64,000 nucleotides of DNA from Abelmoschus esculentus (taxonomy: Eukaryota > Streptophyta > Magnoliopsida > Malvales > Malvaceae). The translations under genes were made by a program, and so were the position numbers. Below are positions 23,272 through 36,870 of the stretch, one piece after another. The notes under the pieces were generated by a model. That model saw nothing but the letters and a program-made list of their open reading frames with translations. It did no database searches and was not told where the DNA came from. The stretch lies in the NCBI GenBank assembly GCA_035048815.1, contig JAUCBN010000025.1, positions 15,772,501 to 15,836,500 on the forward strand. The letters are read 5' to 3'. The first letter of the stretch is position 1, and each line of letters begins with the position of its first letter.

Positions 23272-24130
23272 TGGATGCATCTTAGTTTATCCTCCACCGA
23301 GAGATGGCGAGTAATTAGAATCTGACGATAAAGCTGATACTGGAAACCCACAACCTATATCTAAGAGAGAGATTTCTTTTGTACTGAAAAGTATGATGCA
23401 GAGGAATTGTTTTCAGGCAAAAGGACTGGTTGGATTTTATATATAATATCTATAGTTCTTTTATACCAAAAATATAAAATAAGCTGCAGGTTAACTTATA
23501 ATTAAAACATTGATTAATAGTTAATTGATTTTTAATGATTGATTAAATTTAATAATTATTATAATAATTAATTGATTATTTAGATTAAATGATATGATTA
23601 ATTGATTATATATACCTTTAGATATAAAATTAATATTGTATCTTTATTTTTTGTTGTAAAGAAATAATGGTCAACTACTTACTTTGAATAAATAAATTTG
23701 AGTTTATCCATACACAAGAAAATAATAATAATAGATTTTTTATTTAATTGTTGTTATCAAATTCAACCGAAAAACTTAAATAAAATATTATAAAATTTAT
23801 TATAAAAACATTTATCTAAATTCAGTTTGCTTGTAAATGTTTTTTTCTCACATAAGAGTTCAGTTTTTTTTTAAATCAATTTTTGGTTTTAAAGGTTGGT
23901 TTGAGATAAAAAAATTGTAGTTTTTGGGTCAAAACTATTTTTTAATTTGATTTTAAAAGTAATTTTTAAAAGTTAAAAATTTCTATTTTTTTAGTTTTTT
24001 TTTTCAAAATCAGTTTTAAGTAAAATTAATAATATATTATCATTTATATCATCAATTTTTTAAAATAAATATCTAAAAAAATATTTTATCTTCAAATTCT
24101 CAAATTAAGTCATACAATTATAAATAAAGA
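23272..24130. other. 3' flank of the LRX gene and AT-rich spacer
   Basis: Holds the probable 3' untranslated region in the first 250 bases, then AT-rich DNA. No gene seen. Confidence 0.5.
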
Positions 24131-24142
24131 TAAATGAGTTTA

Positions 24143-24860
24143 GGTATTAATATTCGAACGAGTTGAATCAAGTCAATTCAAAAAATTTTGAGTTATTCGA
24201 GTTGAGTTATCATATTTTACAACTTAAACTTTTTTTGAATTTTTTTTTGAATCGGACCGATTTTAGCGAATTCGTCGGGTTCGAATCGGTTTGATTTTTT
24301 GAGTTTATATATAAATTTTAATTTTACTAGTTATAATACTATAATATAATTTGATTACAATTTAAATGATTTTCTCTTTATATCTACGTATATATTTTTT
24401 CATATTATTTTTTACATGTTTAAATAAGATTTTGAATTATTATTATGATTATGATTACGATTATTATCTTCAAATAGTTTAGGTATGAATATGTCATTTC
24501 ATTAAATTACATGTTTTACTAAAACCCTCATTCTTATCTAGGTAAGGTCAAGATTAGACAAAAAATAATGATAAATTAAACATAATAAATTAAATACAAA
24601 AATTAAAAAAATAACATAGATATAAATAAAATTTACATTAAATAAAATAAAAATAAATCTAGAAAGTGATCAGATCGTTAAGAAAAGAAAATTAAAATGT
24701 AAAAGAAAAAAAGAAGGGATTGAAAATAAAATTACAAGGGTTAAATATATAATTAGTCCTTGTAATTATTAAAATTTTTGAGTTATTCAAATTATTCAAT
24801 TTCCATTTTACAATTTAAATTTTATTTAAAAAAATTTTCGAGTCGAGTTTATTCACCCCC
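24143..24860. repeat. Inverted-repeat element flanked by a 12 bp direct repeat
   Basis: Ends carry mirrored words (TTCGAGTTGAGTT near the left; ATTTTCGAGTCGAGTTT near the right). The 12 bp TAAATGAGTTTA occurs at both outer edges (24131-24142 and 24861-24872), partly or wholly a target duplication. No coding capacity. AT-rich core. Confidence 0.6.
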
Positions 24861-25263
24861 TAAATGAGTTTATAAATTAAGAGTCTATAAACGAACATAA
24901 ATGAGTTTATAAAACGAATTCATTCATGAACATAAATGAACCGAACAGGTCTATATTCATATTCATCCATTTATTATCGAACATAAAATTTTTAATCATA
25001 TTCATTTATTTAAACAAGTTTGTTCATTCATCTATATAATGTTCATTTATGTATTCAATGTCCCAGCCTCACTTACCATGGAGAGGATTAGGACAGCTTG
25101 TATTTTATCCAGCATTAATTATACCTTCCTTTTAGAAGCACTGCAGTTTTATTTTCCTAGTAATTACTGCATTAACTATATTACCAGTTCAGTAGTTCAG
25201 CTTTACTATAAAGCTAAAGCTGCTTGTAAACTTCTCAATTCTGTAAAGCTCGAAACGACCGCA

Positions 25264-27916
25264 ATGGCACATATCGTTCAGTACTTGCAAACTATCCCAT
25301 TCCTCAACTCTGTCGTTGTTGTCGGTCTATCTTCTCTTCTATTCTTGATTTTCCTCAAGAGATTTGTGCTATCGGGTCGCAACAGGGGATCTACCAGCCT
25401 TCCAAAAGTCCCAGGTAAACTCCGATTTCTTCATGTTCTTACTGGGATTTTAATTAGCTGCTGAAGATCTCTATTAGTTTCATAGTTATTATCAGAATTA
25501 AATGAAATGGAATGAGATGTTTGATTTGTTGGGATGGTATTGTTGCAGAGGTGCCAGGGCTACCGATTATAGGGAATCTGCTGCAGCTGAAAGAGAAGAA
25601 GCCTAACAAGACGTTCGCCAAATGGGCGGAGATATATGGACCTGTTTATTCCATCAGAACCGGGGCTTCGACTGTTATTGTAATCAATTCTCCCGAGACG
25701 GCCAAAGAGGTTAGCACTTAGTTTCCTTCGTGATTTTGTATTTTTTTGGTCTCTTTGTTTTCCCCCACCTCGATTGCAACAGGAGCATCATTAATGTCAC
25801 ATCATCACTCCTGAATCCTGATAGCAGGAAATCAGTATCCAAACACACACGAATAGCACAGTGCATGATGATGAAAGGTAGTAGTTGTTATTTAGTTGCA
25901 GAAATGATCCATTTGGGGGGGGGGGGTTACCGGGTTTGAATTTGGGTCCATGAAATTTTGATGGGCATGAGTTTTTTTTGTTTTTTTTAATTCATATCTG
26001 TGTTTACTGTCCAATATGGTACCTGTATTTTTAAAATGTCTAATGTGATGTTTGTATTTTGAAAAATATCCAATATGGTATTGGATATTTTGAAAAGTAC
26101 ATGTATTACATTGGATATTTTGTTAATATGGTGGAATTTATATTCCATACTACTAGTAAATCTGTCCAGGTTGATTATATTATCTTAGTTGTTATATTTT
26201 GGTTGCTGTATAGGCCATGGTGACAAGGTTTTCATCCATTTCAACCAGAAAGCTATCAAACGCGCTTAAGGTTCTCACTTTTGATAAATGTATGGTTGCA
26301 ACAAGTGACTACAACGAGTTTCACAAAATGGCCAAACGATGTTTGATGACAAATACTTTAGGTTCAAGCGCACAGGTTTGTTATCAGGATTCAGGACTCA
26401 GGGTCCATGCACTATGATGTTCTACTTTAGTTGTTTTAAACTTTTTTGAGAACCTCGACTTGTTTTTTTTAACCTTTTGGTCTTACTGTTCCTTTTAGAG
26501 ACGACACCGACACCACAGAGAAACTATGATTGAAAACATAGTAAGCCAGTTTCATTCTTTGCTGAGAAGTGATCCTCTCCAACCTGTCAACTTCAGGGAA
26601 GTATTTGAGTCTGAACTTTTCGGATTGGCAATGAAGCAAGTGAGTTTGATTTATGCTTTCCCCTAATGGGAACAAAATGGATTCAAAGATGATGAATTAT
26701 TTTTGTCACATGTTGTGATGCACACATTGTTATTAATTTGCAGACATTGGGAAAAGATGTGCAATCGATTTATGTGGAGGAACTCGGTACAACTTTCTCG
26801 AGAAAACAGATACATAAAGTTCTAGTCCTTGATATGATGGAGGGTGCAATTGAAGTAGACTGGCGAGATTTCTTCCCATACTTGAAATGGATTCCTAACA
26901 AAAGTTTTGTAATGAAAATCCAGCAAAAGCATTTCAGGAGGATGGCATTGATGAATGCCCTCATCAAGGAGCAGATGAAACGGATCGAATCAGGGGAGGT
27001 AGTCTTTTTCTTCTGAACCGAGTGTCTGAGTTATTTTTTCCCCTATATTCATTTTTTTCTGATGACTTGGGTGTATCAAAAACAGGAAGTGAATTGTTAT
27101 CTTGATTACTTGTTATCCGAAGCAAAGTCACTTACAAAAGAGCAACTAGAAATGTGGCTCTGGGAGACAATCATTGAAACAGCAGATACTACTCTGGTCA
27201 CAACAGAGTGGGCAATGTATCAGCTTGCTAAAGATCAAACTCGACAGGTTGTTTTAATTACTAAATTCCCTTTGTTTCTTTTACTTTTTTGCCAGATTCT
27301 GAACTAACTACTTGTTTCAAATTTAACAGGATCGTCTCTATCATGAAATAAATAAGGTTTGTGGTTCCAACAAGGTCAAGGAAGAAAACTTTTCGCAAAT
27401 CCGATACTTGGATGCTGTTTTCCATGAAACTCTTAGGAAGCACAGTCCTGCTCCGTTAGTTCCTTTAAGATATGTTCATGAAGATACTCAAATAGGAGGG
27501 TATCATATACCAGCAGGAAGTGAGGTCGGTTTCTATTTTACCTGAAATTCGTTTTCTTTTTCCTCTCTAAAAGAAGGATATTAAATTGACACTATCTTGA
27601 GCAGATTGCTATTAATATCTGGGGTTGTAACATGGACAAGAATCATTGGAAAAACCCTGAAGAGTGGAATCCAGAGAGGTTTATTGATGAACGATATGAC
27701 CCTTTGGATTTACACAAGACAATGGCCTTTGGAGCCGGGAAGAGGGCGTGTGCAGGTTCTCTTCAGGCAATGTTGCTCGCTTGTGCAGCCATCGGTAGGT
27801 TTGTGCAGGAATTTGAGTGGAGCCTGAAAGATGGTGAAGAAGAGAAAGTTGATACAGTTGGATTGACCTCTCAGAAGCTGCATCCACTGTTAGCAATCCT
27901 AAAACCAAGAAATTAA
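25264..27916 (+). CDS. KO: ent-Kaurene oxidase (CYP701A)
   Basis: Eight exons with matching phases: 25264-25414, 25549-25709, 26214-26375, 26499-26639, 26744-26998, 27086-27247, 27330-27524 and 27605-27916, giving 512 residues, the usual length. The enzyme oxidises ent-kaurene to ent-kaurenoic acid in three steps, early in gibberellin synthesis, at the plastid envelope or ER. Visible: N-terminal membrane segment (SVVVVGLSSLLFLIFL), VPGLPIIGNLLQLKEKKP, I-helix IIETADTTLVTTEW, ETLRKHSPAPLVP, IGGYHIPAGSE, NPERF, heme loop FGAGKRACAG, and the C-terminal GLTSQKLHPLLAIL block typical of KO. The frame is open 75 codons further upstream, but family alignment supports MAHIVQ as start. No break was found; likely functional. 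Confidence 0.92.
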
Positions 27917-28777
27917 GAGGGATTGCCCTCTGCTTAATAAAGAATGAAGCATTGATGAATCATCAATCTCTTGCCAAAATTGATCTATGCCTATAGGCCA
28001 TTAAGTAATTTACTTGCAACTATTTGAGACCGAGGTTACAATTGAGTCTAATATACTTGTATTTGGAGATGAACTCTAGCAGTAAATTGGCTTAGAAAAT
28101 ATCCGCTGAATGAATGTTTCTGAACCAGATGTCTTGTTGTTGTCATTTGTGAACTTGTCACATAACAGATGTGGATTGTTTGTGCTATACAAACAAATAG
28201 AAGAATCCCTGTACCATCCCAGATACAATCTTGGCCTTCAAAGCCTGGAATGGAAATACAATGAATTGGAAAACTGAAAATGGGGAAGGGTTAGTGGTGA
28301 GCCTGTGAGGGTCATGCAGTCAAAAACAGTTTTGGAACTGTAAAAACTGTACCAAAAGGAAATTCACATTATGTGTATCGAGAAACTGATAGAGACAGGA
28401 GGTGAACGAATCTTTCAGAGTCACCATTTCCTCTTTGGCTGACGGCTGCTGCAAACTGGAGCCTCACGCATGCTTAGCCAATAGCCATTAACAGTAACAA
28501 CCATTCCTTCTACCACGCGTCCCACTATCAAAGGACACAGCTCTTCTTACCCCCTGTCTGCAGTATACTCGGAAGGCAAACTCAATCTCTTGACTCTTCC
28601 TGCAGCACTGAAGTCTGAAAAGAGGCTCACTGGGCTTGGTCCAGGTTAACACCAGGTCAAGTCAGGTCCCCAAAGCTACGACAATCCCACGCTTGCCAAA
28701 ACCAGCCTCAACCCGATCCAATTGCCTATTGTTCATTAACAAATGGATAAACTATTCGAAATACATAGAAACAATTT
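27917..28777. other. 3' flank of the KO gene
   Basis: Probable 3' untranslated region, then non-coding DNA up to the retrotransposon insertion point. No gene or repeat recognised. Confidence 0.5.
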
Positions 28778-28782
28778 ACTAT

Positions 28783-30290
28783 TGTAATAACCCATTCAAA
28801 CAAAAAAAACATTTTATTATTATACCCAATCCAATATACAACCCATATCTAAATAATTACAAACCAAGCCCAACAATCAGACCCAAATTAATCTAACCCA
28901 ATCAAAATTAAACCCAACCAAACCCTAACTAACCCTAAACTAATCCCATTACCCTAACCCTAACCGGCTGCCGCCCCACTTTCCAGCTGTCCGCGCATGG
29001 CCGCCACGTGCGGCTATTCGAATCGCGCGTGGTGGTCACGCGCTCTCCCATTCGTCGAGGAGATCGGCCACCGCCCAAGCCACGTGAAGACTCCACCGGC
29101 CGTGTCCATTCAACCTGCAAAACCAGAAAATTATTAGATCTATTTTCCAGATCTAAATAAGTAGGATAAGAAACTTTCATTTCTTTTTTGTATAATATGA
29201 TATAAAATCTCGGGTATAAATACCTATTGACTTGCATGTAAAACCGGTTAGAAACCGGAGAAGATCAATCAAAAACATAACATATTTCGAAGCAAAACAT
29301 CATCCAATATCACTACAATACCCGAGCCAAAACAAAGAGAAAAAAACGAGTACCAATCGGAAGCAAAAAGCAAGAAAAAAGGTAGAAAAAAAAATATCTT
29401 CGAATACTTATCTTGTAGATCTACGGCGAAATAGACCCTTTTTCAAAAATCCGAGCCCGTAGGTGGATTCCCCTCAGTGAGATGCTTCGGAAAGTAGCCT
29501 TCTTTCTTGGTTCCGGTCGTCGACGCGGCGGCCGGCACGGTGACCGACGAAGCTCCACGGTGGTCCGGCGCCGAGAGCCTCCAAGGGGTTGAGCTTTTCT
29601 TTCAAAGCTCTGCAGATGAGCTTAAATGAGAAGAAACAAATGAGATAAGAGAAAAAAAAATAAAGGAGAAAGTGTTTATATATGGACCAAAACGGCGCCG
29701 TTTTGGTGCCGGTTCTTAGGGACCAAAACGGTGTCGTTTTAGCACCGGATACCCGTGGACCAGACCCGTACCCGCGCATAACCCGGGAAAATGGGAAAAT
29801 TACACGCGTAGTCCCCGCAGTTCCGCGTGTTTTCGCTTCGGCCTCCCAGCTTGCATATCCTTGCATTTTGGTCACTGTTTTTGCAATTTAGTCATTCTTT
29901 TTTGAATTTCTTTCAATTTTGACTTTATTATTATTATTTTCTTTCAATTTAGCCCTTATATTACTTTATTTCATCTTAATGTTTTCTGTTTTTTTTTTGC
30001 AGATTAGTCCAAGTAAAATTACATTTTACTTATTTTAATGTTTTATTATTATTATTAAATATTACTAACCGTTTTTTTCAGATTCGATATCGGATTGTTA
30101 TTTTCGATCGTATAAAATATTGTGTAACCGATAGGTGCCAATTTCGGGCGTTGTAGGGGTGCTCGCCCTTCCCTACGCGTAACAAACTCCCGGATCCAGC
30201 TCTGGTTCGTAGACGTACTTTTTGGTGATCCGATCGCACCGTATAAAAAACGATTGGTGGCGACTCCCCGGACGAATTCCGGTGATTACA
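28783..30290 (+). repeat. 5' LTR
   Basis: 1508 bp, starts TGTAATAACCC and ends GGTGATTACA. Contains a TATA box (TTTATATATGG, 29675-29685) directly followed by the perfect 20 bp palindrome CCAAAACGGCGCCGTTTTGG (29687-29706). Short open frames here are not real genes. Confidence 0.88.
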
Positions 30291-30292
30291 GC

Positions 30293-30312
30293 TTGGCGAC
30301 TCCGCTGAGGAC
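30293..30312 (+). promoter_or_regulatory. Primer-binding site
   Basis: TTGGCGACTCCGCTGAGGAC begins 2 bp after the 5' LTR. It fits the 3' end of a plant tRNA, probably tRNA-Arg as used by Tat/Ogre elements; the tRNA identity is from memory. Confidence 0.65.
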
Positions 30313-31031
30313 TTTTTTTTGCGAGTCGAGCCGCAACATCGGTTACATTTTATTTAACGATCGAAAATATAAATTCGGTTATTTTATTTTATTTTATTTT
30401 ATTTTTAAAATATTTTACTAACATATTTTTAAAATCTTTTTTTTTTCAGGTCCTTCATTTCATTAACCCCCAACCTGGGTTCCGTCCAAATTAAGTGGGA
30501 GCATAAAACCACTCCTTCGTGAGGTTACGCCTCCGCGTAGGATGGTGAATTGCTTTCGGGATATTTTTCCCTTTATCTTCGTGAGACCTACGTCTCCACA
30601 TAGACTTATAGAAACGTATCCCCCTGAATCGTATTTATTATCCTTAGCAGGATAATAAATATCGTTCGGGTACCTTCTAGAACCACACTACATATAGTGA
30701 GCCCTAGAAGCCCACCTTAAGAGCCGTCATGCCGGACCTCTGCCAATTTAGAGGGTCACCCTATAAGTTTTAGAAAAAGAGAGCGGGGGGGTGTTTCTTT
30801 ATTTATTTATGCCCTTTAATTTTCGTTATTTATTTCTCGCTTATTATTTCTGTTATTTACTTATCATGTCATTATCCATGCAACATGCATAATGTTTATT
30901 TCGTTTATTCTTTATTGGATTCGATACTAACGACATTTGTTTATCTTGTTTTGGTTTTTGTTTTCATGGAAATTTTTCTTAATAAAATAAAAAGGTGTTG
31001 ATAACAAGGCAACTGTTAGAAAGGTTCAGCT

Positions 31032-33123
31032 ATGGAGAACTGCTTTCTAAACAAGGTGGAAACCAACCTCCGCATTCGACGATGGTCAGAAGAAGCCCAA
31101 TATCAGAAAGGGGACAGTATAATGGAAGGTGAAAGGACAAACCTTAGTGATTTTACACGCATTGCTTCAACACAAAATCAATTACAGGAATTGAAATATA
31201 TATGGGATCAGTGGGATGATGATACTAAAAGTTTATTTTTCGCTAATTACGGGGACCTTCCGTACCTACTTGACGTCAGCATCGATAAAGCATTATTCCG
31301 GACCCTGGCCCAATTCTGGAATCCCTCGTATAGCTGTTTTACGATGAAAGATGTTGATATCAGACCGACGGTGGAGGAATATACCGCCCTAATCCAATGC
31401 CCCAGATTCCAGCCAGACAAGGTGTATTTTAAACCGTCTGACTCGCCTGTTTTCCAAAAAAGGTTATTAAAACTGACCAGGAAAAATGAGCAATGAGCGA
31501 GGTCCTGAATCAAGGAAAAAGGGGAAACCAAATGCATTGCCTGAAGGGACATTAGGGATCTGATTCAGACAGAAACTAAATGTGAAAAGCAAGTAAAAAT
31601 GTTTGCATTAGCCATCTATGGATTAATCGTTTTTCCCAAGTCACTCGGATATATCGATGACGCTGTTATGGAGCTATTTGATTACCTCGATAAAGGTATT
31701 AATCCGGTTCCTGCCATCCTTGCCGAGACTTTCCGGTCGCTTACTGCCTGTAGAAGGAGTGGTGAGGGAAGATTTATTGGCTGCGCTCAACTATTGCTCG
31801 TATGGTTCCATAGTCACTTTTGGAAGCCAGAAAGGTCTTCATATAGGGCCTGCTTCGACAATTACTCACCGATAAGGGATTTGGCACATGCCCAAAGACC
31901 TGAGAATATTCCATACGACCAGTGGAAGACCATTTTACGCAATTTACGAGAGAGAGATATCGTATGGAAGGCTAGCTGGTTTTTTCCTAACGAGATCACG
32001 TACAGTTGCGAGGGCTATGATTGGGTCCCTTTACTGGGTATATGGGGGGCAACAGGATACGCGCCACTGATGGTCTCTCGCTAGTATAGGTCAAAACAAT
32101 TCATCCCGGCAACAAGAGGACTGGCTACCTGTGACTTCCCCTATAAGGGAAGGGATTACAAGAGAATTGTTGCCGCCATCGCGAAGGCATGGAAGCACCC
32201 TTTGAAAATGGAACCATTTGACGAGAAACCTAGAGTTACTCCAGAGTATCGTCGGTGGAGGAACCGGAGAATCAACGATGAAGTACCGATTCGAGACTCG
32301 GAAGTCAGTATACCGTTAGAGGAGCAACTCCGAGTAAATCCTTCCGACATGGAGATCGTCAGGCAGGACTTTGAGGGAAAATATATTAACATGGAGATGA
32401 GGTTATCAAGATTGGAAAATGAGAAAAACCAACTAGAATTCGGTATCCAGTCTCAAGAGCAGGAAGTGCAGAGGCTAAGAAAGGGCAAGAGTAGAGCGGA
32501 AGAAAACCTGAGTGACCTACAGGGAGGATATAAGAAGCTTCGAGAGGCATCAAAGTACGCAGACCTCAGAAGTTCGTTTGCAGATTGGAAGCTTGAAATC
32601 CGTGAAGAGAAAAGAAAGACACAGTATTGGAAAAGCAAATTTAATGAAGTTCAGAGCCAACAAACACTTGATCAAGAAGAATTGGCTCGAGTTAGAAATG
32701 AAAATGTCGGCCTAAGAGGTCGGATCATCACTCTGGAAGAAAATCTGCAAAATTATCACCAAAGTTCGGCAGCTCAGCTAGAAGTAAGCCAAGAAGAAAA
32801 TGAGAGCTTGAAAAGACAAATCGGAGAAATAGAGTCAGCTATGCAGAGCCCAATTGAATTATATGGAAGAGCTACGTCAGTGGGATGAACAGCAATGGAA
32901 AGCTCGGGTTAACGAAACGCAAGAACAGGTCCAGAACAGAGACCGTACAATGTTAGAGGCCTTAGTGCAAATCCGGGAAGTAGCCGAGTATTTACAGTCA
33001 TTAGCAGTCCAGGCTGAAGTTCTTAGCCTGCAATTTGAAGCGGAATCGAACAAGGGCAGGAAGCTCGCATCACTCCTAAAGAAGATCAAGGTTTGGGGAA
33101 TAAAGGCCAAACAGTATATGTAA
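31032..33123 (+). pseudogene. Retrotransposon ORF1: PMD-like (DUF7745-type) domain plus coiled coil, broken
   Basis: In one frame, interrupted by stops: 31032-31496, 31599-32084, 32202-32888, then a shifted frame to 33123. The first 340 residues (LKYIWDQWDDDTKSLFFANYGD, PTVEEYTALIQCPRF, GEGRFIGCAQLLLVWFHSHF) look like the all-helical plant-mobile-domain group often labelled DUF7745 in cotton. The following about 300 residues are a long Glu/Lys/Arg-rich coiled coil. The role in the element is unknown; an extra ORF ahead of gag is known for Ogre. Stops at 31494-31496 (TGA where Trp is expected after MSEQ) and 32082-32084 (TAG for a probable Gln) look like C-to-T type decay. Confidence 0.75.
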
Positions 33124-33267
33124 AGCGCGGCCAGCCTTGTATATAGAAAGCTTTGTTCTAAAACGAGCTTCCTTTTCAAAGTTGTATTAAGATCAACACC
33201 TTTTTGTAAAATGTTTTGCAATGTTAATATAACGTATCAGCTTGCATAAACATTCCATCATTTTTAG

Positions 33268-36200
33268 TTGCATTCACGCATTATCACATTTATTTTTATT
33301 GCTATGACCCTAATATTCCAGGATACTATTGATGCAGTAATACTGGAACCTGATCAAATCCAACATCCACATTTTACCCGATTTAGATCCAAAAGGATGG
33401 AAGAAAGACTAACCAAAATCGAACAAGCTTATGAGGAAATGAAGCGAGATATGGAAAGCAAATTGGATAAAGCACAACAGGATACGTGTACTCATATTTC
33501 TTAAACTTAGGATGAATTGCTCGACAAGCAATTGTTGGCAAGAAAAGGGCCAGAGAAAATGAAAGAAGTCGCTGTGGAACCAGGCGCAGTAGTTGAACAC
33601 TCGGAGAGTCCTCTCCCCGCCAAAGGATCAGTTGAAATTCCCAAAGGACAGACCAGTCAGACTAGAACTCATCTTCAAGGGAAATTGGTAATCCATAATC
33701 CCAATGATTACACAGTACCCGATTTCAATGAGATAGAGAAAGCCAGAATCGAGTTACCAAGGGAACTCGAGGATCGATGCAAACAGTTGGAAGACAAGTT
33801 TAAAGCAATGGAAAATGTTGACCCATTCCCTAGAATAGAGGCTAGGGAACTAAGCTTAGTACCTGATCTTGTGCTGCCCCCAAAATTCATGGAGGCCCAT
33901 CTAACTATGTAAGTCAGACGCATGACCGGGTACATAGACAATGATTCCCTGCTAATACATTGCTTTCAAGACAGCCTAACAGGCTCAGCGGCAAGATGGT
34001 ACAATCAGCTAAGCCGCTCCAGAGTGAGTTCCTGGAAAGACTTGGCTCAGGCCTTCGTGCGTCAATATAGCCATGTAATTGACATAACCCCTGACCGGGT
34101 CACTCTTCAGAATATGGAGAAGAGACACGATGAAAGTTTTCGACAATATGCACAGCGCTGGAGGGACGTAGCCGCACAAGTCCAACCACCGCTATCAGAA
34201 AAAGAGACAGTAATGCTCTTCGTAGGGACGCTGAAAAAGCCCTTCCTTGGTAGGATTCTGGGAGGTGCAACAAAAGATTTCTCGGACATCATCATGAACG
34301 GTGAAATGATTGAACAGGCCATTCGCAGCGGAAAACTCGAAGACGAGGAGTCGTCAAAGAAACCCTACTACAAGAAGAAGAACAATGAAGGTGGAGATAC
34401 CGGCGTATATAACGTTAGTTATTCCAAGGCATCAACATGGCAGCCCAAGGCCGCGTCATCAAGCACACAGAAACCAAAGCAAAATCAAAACCAGAAGACA
34501 GAAAGAGAATTCACGCCTATTCCAATATCATATGGTGAACTCTTTAAAAATCTGTACAATGCGCACGTCGTATCACCTTTCTATATGAAACCGATCCAGC
34601 CACCATACCCGAAGTGGTACAACCCGAATACTCAGTGTGAGTATCATGCTGGAGCAGTAGGACATTCGATTGAAGACTGCATTGGTTTTAAAAAGCTTAT
34701 TGAAAAGCTTATGCAGATTGGAGTGGTGCGGTTCGATGATTCTGCAGACATCGCCGAGACAGGTAATCCATTACCTAACCATACGGATCCCGGGGTGAAC
34801 ACGATCGTGGATCAAAACAGCAGGAGGACCAAATCCCGGGTGGATGAAGTGAGATCTCCGCTAAAGTGGGTATGGAAAATGTTAGTGGCCAAAGGCATGG
34901 TACCCTCATTATCTGGAGGTATAGAAGACCTTAGCCAATCTTGTCCCTATCATAATACGATGGACCATATGATAGGAGATTGCACAGAGTTCAAAGCTTT
35001 AGTGCAAGAGTTGATCGATAATAAGGAAATTGAATTCTTCGAAGAGTACGTATCCGAAGCAACGGAGGTTTGTGCTTCAGAGCCAAACCATTCCAAGAAG
35101 ATCTCGTTCTTGATTATTTCAGAACCCAGAAAGGCTGAAGGAAGTAAAGATGCGAAAACCAGATTGTCTGTTCAAGCACCGCAACCTTTCCCTTTTCATG
35201 ATCCAAAGAGAGTCCCGTGGAAATACGATTGTCAAATCACTCATCACGAAGACCCGCTGAAAGCTACTTCGGAGGCGGTAAATGATGTGACATTCCATAC
35301 GAGAAGTGGAACACAATATGGCTATAAAGGAAACAAAGACCTGAAAGGGAAGGCTCCAATTGTGGAACCGCCTAGAAACATTTTTCAAGAACCTGAATCA
35401 CCAGTCAACGAGCCGGTGAAAGAAGACGAAATGAAAGAATTCTTAAAATTCTTAAAGCACAGCGAATATAACGTTGTTGAGCATCTCCGAAGGTTACCTG
35501 CTCGTATATCCATACTTTCGTTGCTGCTTAGTTCAGAAGCTCACAAAAATGCGCTACTGAAGGTGCTTAACGAGACTTTTGTTCCTAATGACATATCAGT
35601 GAATAAGCTTGATAGGTTGGTGAACAATCTGAACACAAACAACTTTATTCACTTTAATGATGATGAGATCCCTTAAGGGGGCATGGGATCTACCAAGGCT
35701 CTACACATCACAACTCGCTGCAAAGGGTACACCATGCCAGGAGTGTTGATAGACAATGGATTCGCCTTAAACGTGATGCCATTGCGCACATTAAATAGGC
35801 TCCCGATAGATAATACCCATATGAAGGCCTGCAGCACCATTGTACGCACCTTCGACGGTACAGAGCGAAATGTAGTGGGTAGAATGGACATACCATTACA
35901 AGTGGGACCTAATACTTATAATGTCGATTTTCTAGTAATGGACATCAAACCCAGTTATAATTGCCTATTGGGAAGGCCATGGATCCACTCTGCAGGGGCC
36001 GTGCCATCATCGTTGCATCAGAAAGTAAACTTCATCTTTGATGGGAGACTGGTTACAATCAATGCCGAAGAGGACATTATAGCCTCTATTACAAGTGACG
36101 CACCTTATCTGGAATCCGATGAAAAGGCACTCGAGTGTTCTTTTCGATCATTCGAGTTTGTCAGCGCCACTTTTGTTGCTGAGGGAAATAAAATCCCTAC

Positions 36201-36672
36201 ACCCAGATTATCCAGAACTACGAGGATGAGAATTAAATTGATCCTGGGGCGAGGAGCTCGAGTGGGTAGAGGGCTCGGAAGACGCCTACAAGGACGAGCT
36301 AGGGCACCAGCCGTCGTCAATAAACAGGACCGCTTTGGCTTGGGATACAAGCCAACTGCGGATCAAATGAGAAAAAAAACTCTAAAAAAACAAGAAAAGA
36401 GGAAAGCTCGTTTGCAAGGTAAGGAGGTTAGCTGGGAACCTATGACATTTCCTCCATTGTCCCAGAGTTTCGCCTTTGGAGGAACTATGTATCCAGAAAC
36501 CGCAGAAGCTGAGCTAAGGAAACTGATGGGCAAATTGGACATCAACGCTATTTCTGACGAAGGAAATATCGGAACACATCCTAGTAGAATTACGCCATTT
36601 ACACTAGGAACAACTCTGAATAACTGGACTGCAGAGGAGTTACCTGTGGTTTTTAGGAAGTTTTCAGAGTAA
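33268..36672 (+). pseudogene. Retrotransposon gag and aspartic protease, broken
   Basis: One frame interrupted by stops near 33502, 33508, 33910-33912 and 35674-35676. Gag: TGSAARWYNQLSRS and FRQYAQRWRDVAAQVQPPLS (capsid), then two Cys/His-bearing spacers (CEYHAGAVGHSIEDC, CPYHNTMDHMIGDC), the CX3HX4HX4C-like knuckle of this clade. Protease at about 35750-36010: VLIDNGFALNVMP, with Phe where Ser usually follows DNG, then LGRPWIHSAGAVPSSLHQKV. The stop at 36670 is probably read only in unspliced RNA. Confidence 0.82.
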
Positions 36673-36869
36673 TGTTCGAAACATTATTGCTACTTTAGCC
36701 CGAGAGTAGCAAGAAACTAATGTAAAAAGGGCTCCAAACTACTATGTTTATAATAAAATAAAACTTTTTGCTGTAAAGTTTTCGGCCACTATTATTTCTA
36801 TTTTAACAATTCAATTTCAATTAAATTTCAGATTCTAAATGAGTGTGTTAAAATAAGATTTTATTTCAG
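36673..36869 (+). other. Probable retrotransposon intron between protease and RT
   Basis: The frame closes just after the protease and reopens after TTTTATTTCAG (ending 36869), a good 3' splice site, with about 200 bp of non-coding AT-rich DNA between. Ogre elements are known to splice an intron at this place. The donor was not fixed with certainty. Confidence 0.6.
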
Positions 36870-36870
36870 G

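Noticed and set aside
29474..29891. Genes on both strands inside the 5' LTR (and 41979-42411 in the 3' LTR)
   Set aside because: The same frames appear in both LTRs only because the LTRs are copies; no family resemblance, and they overlap the LTR promoter.
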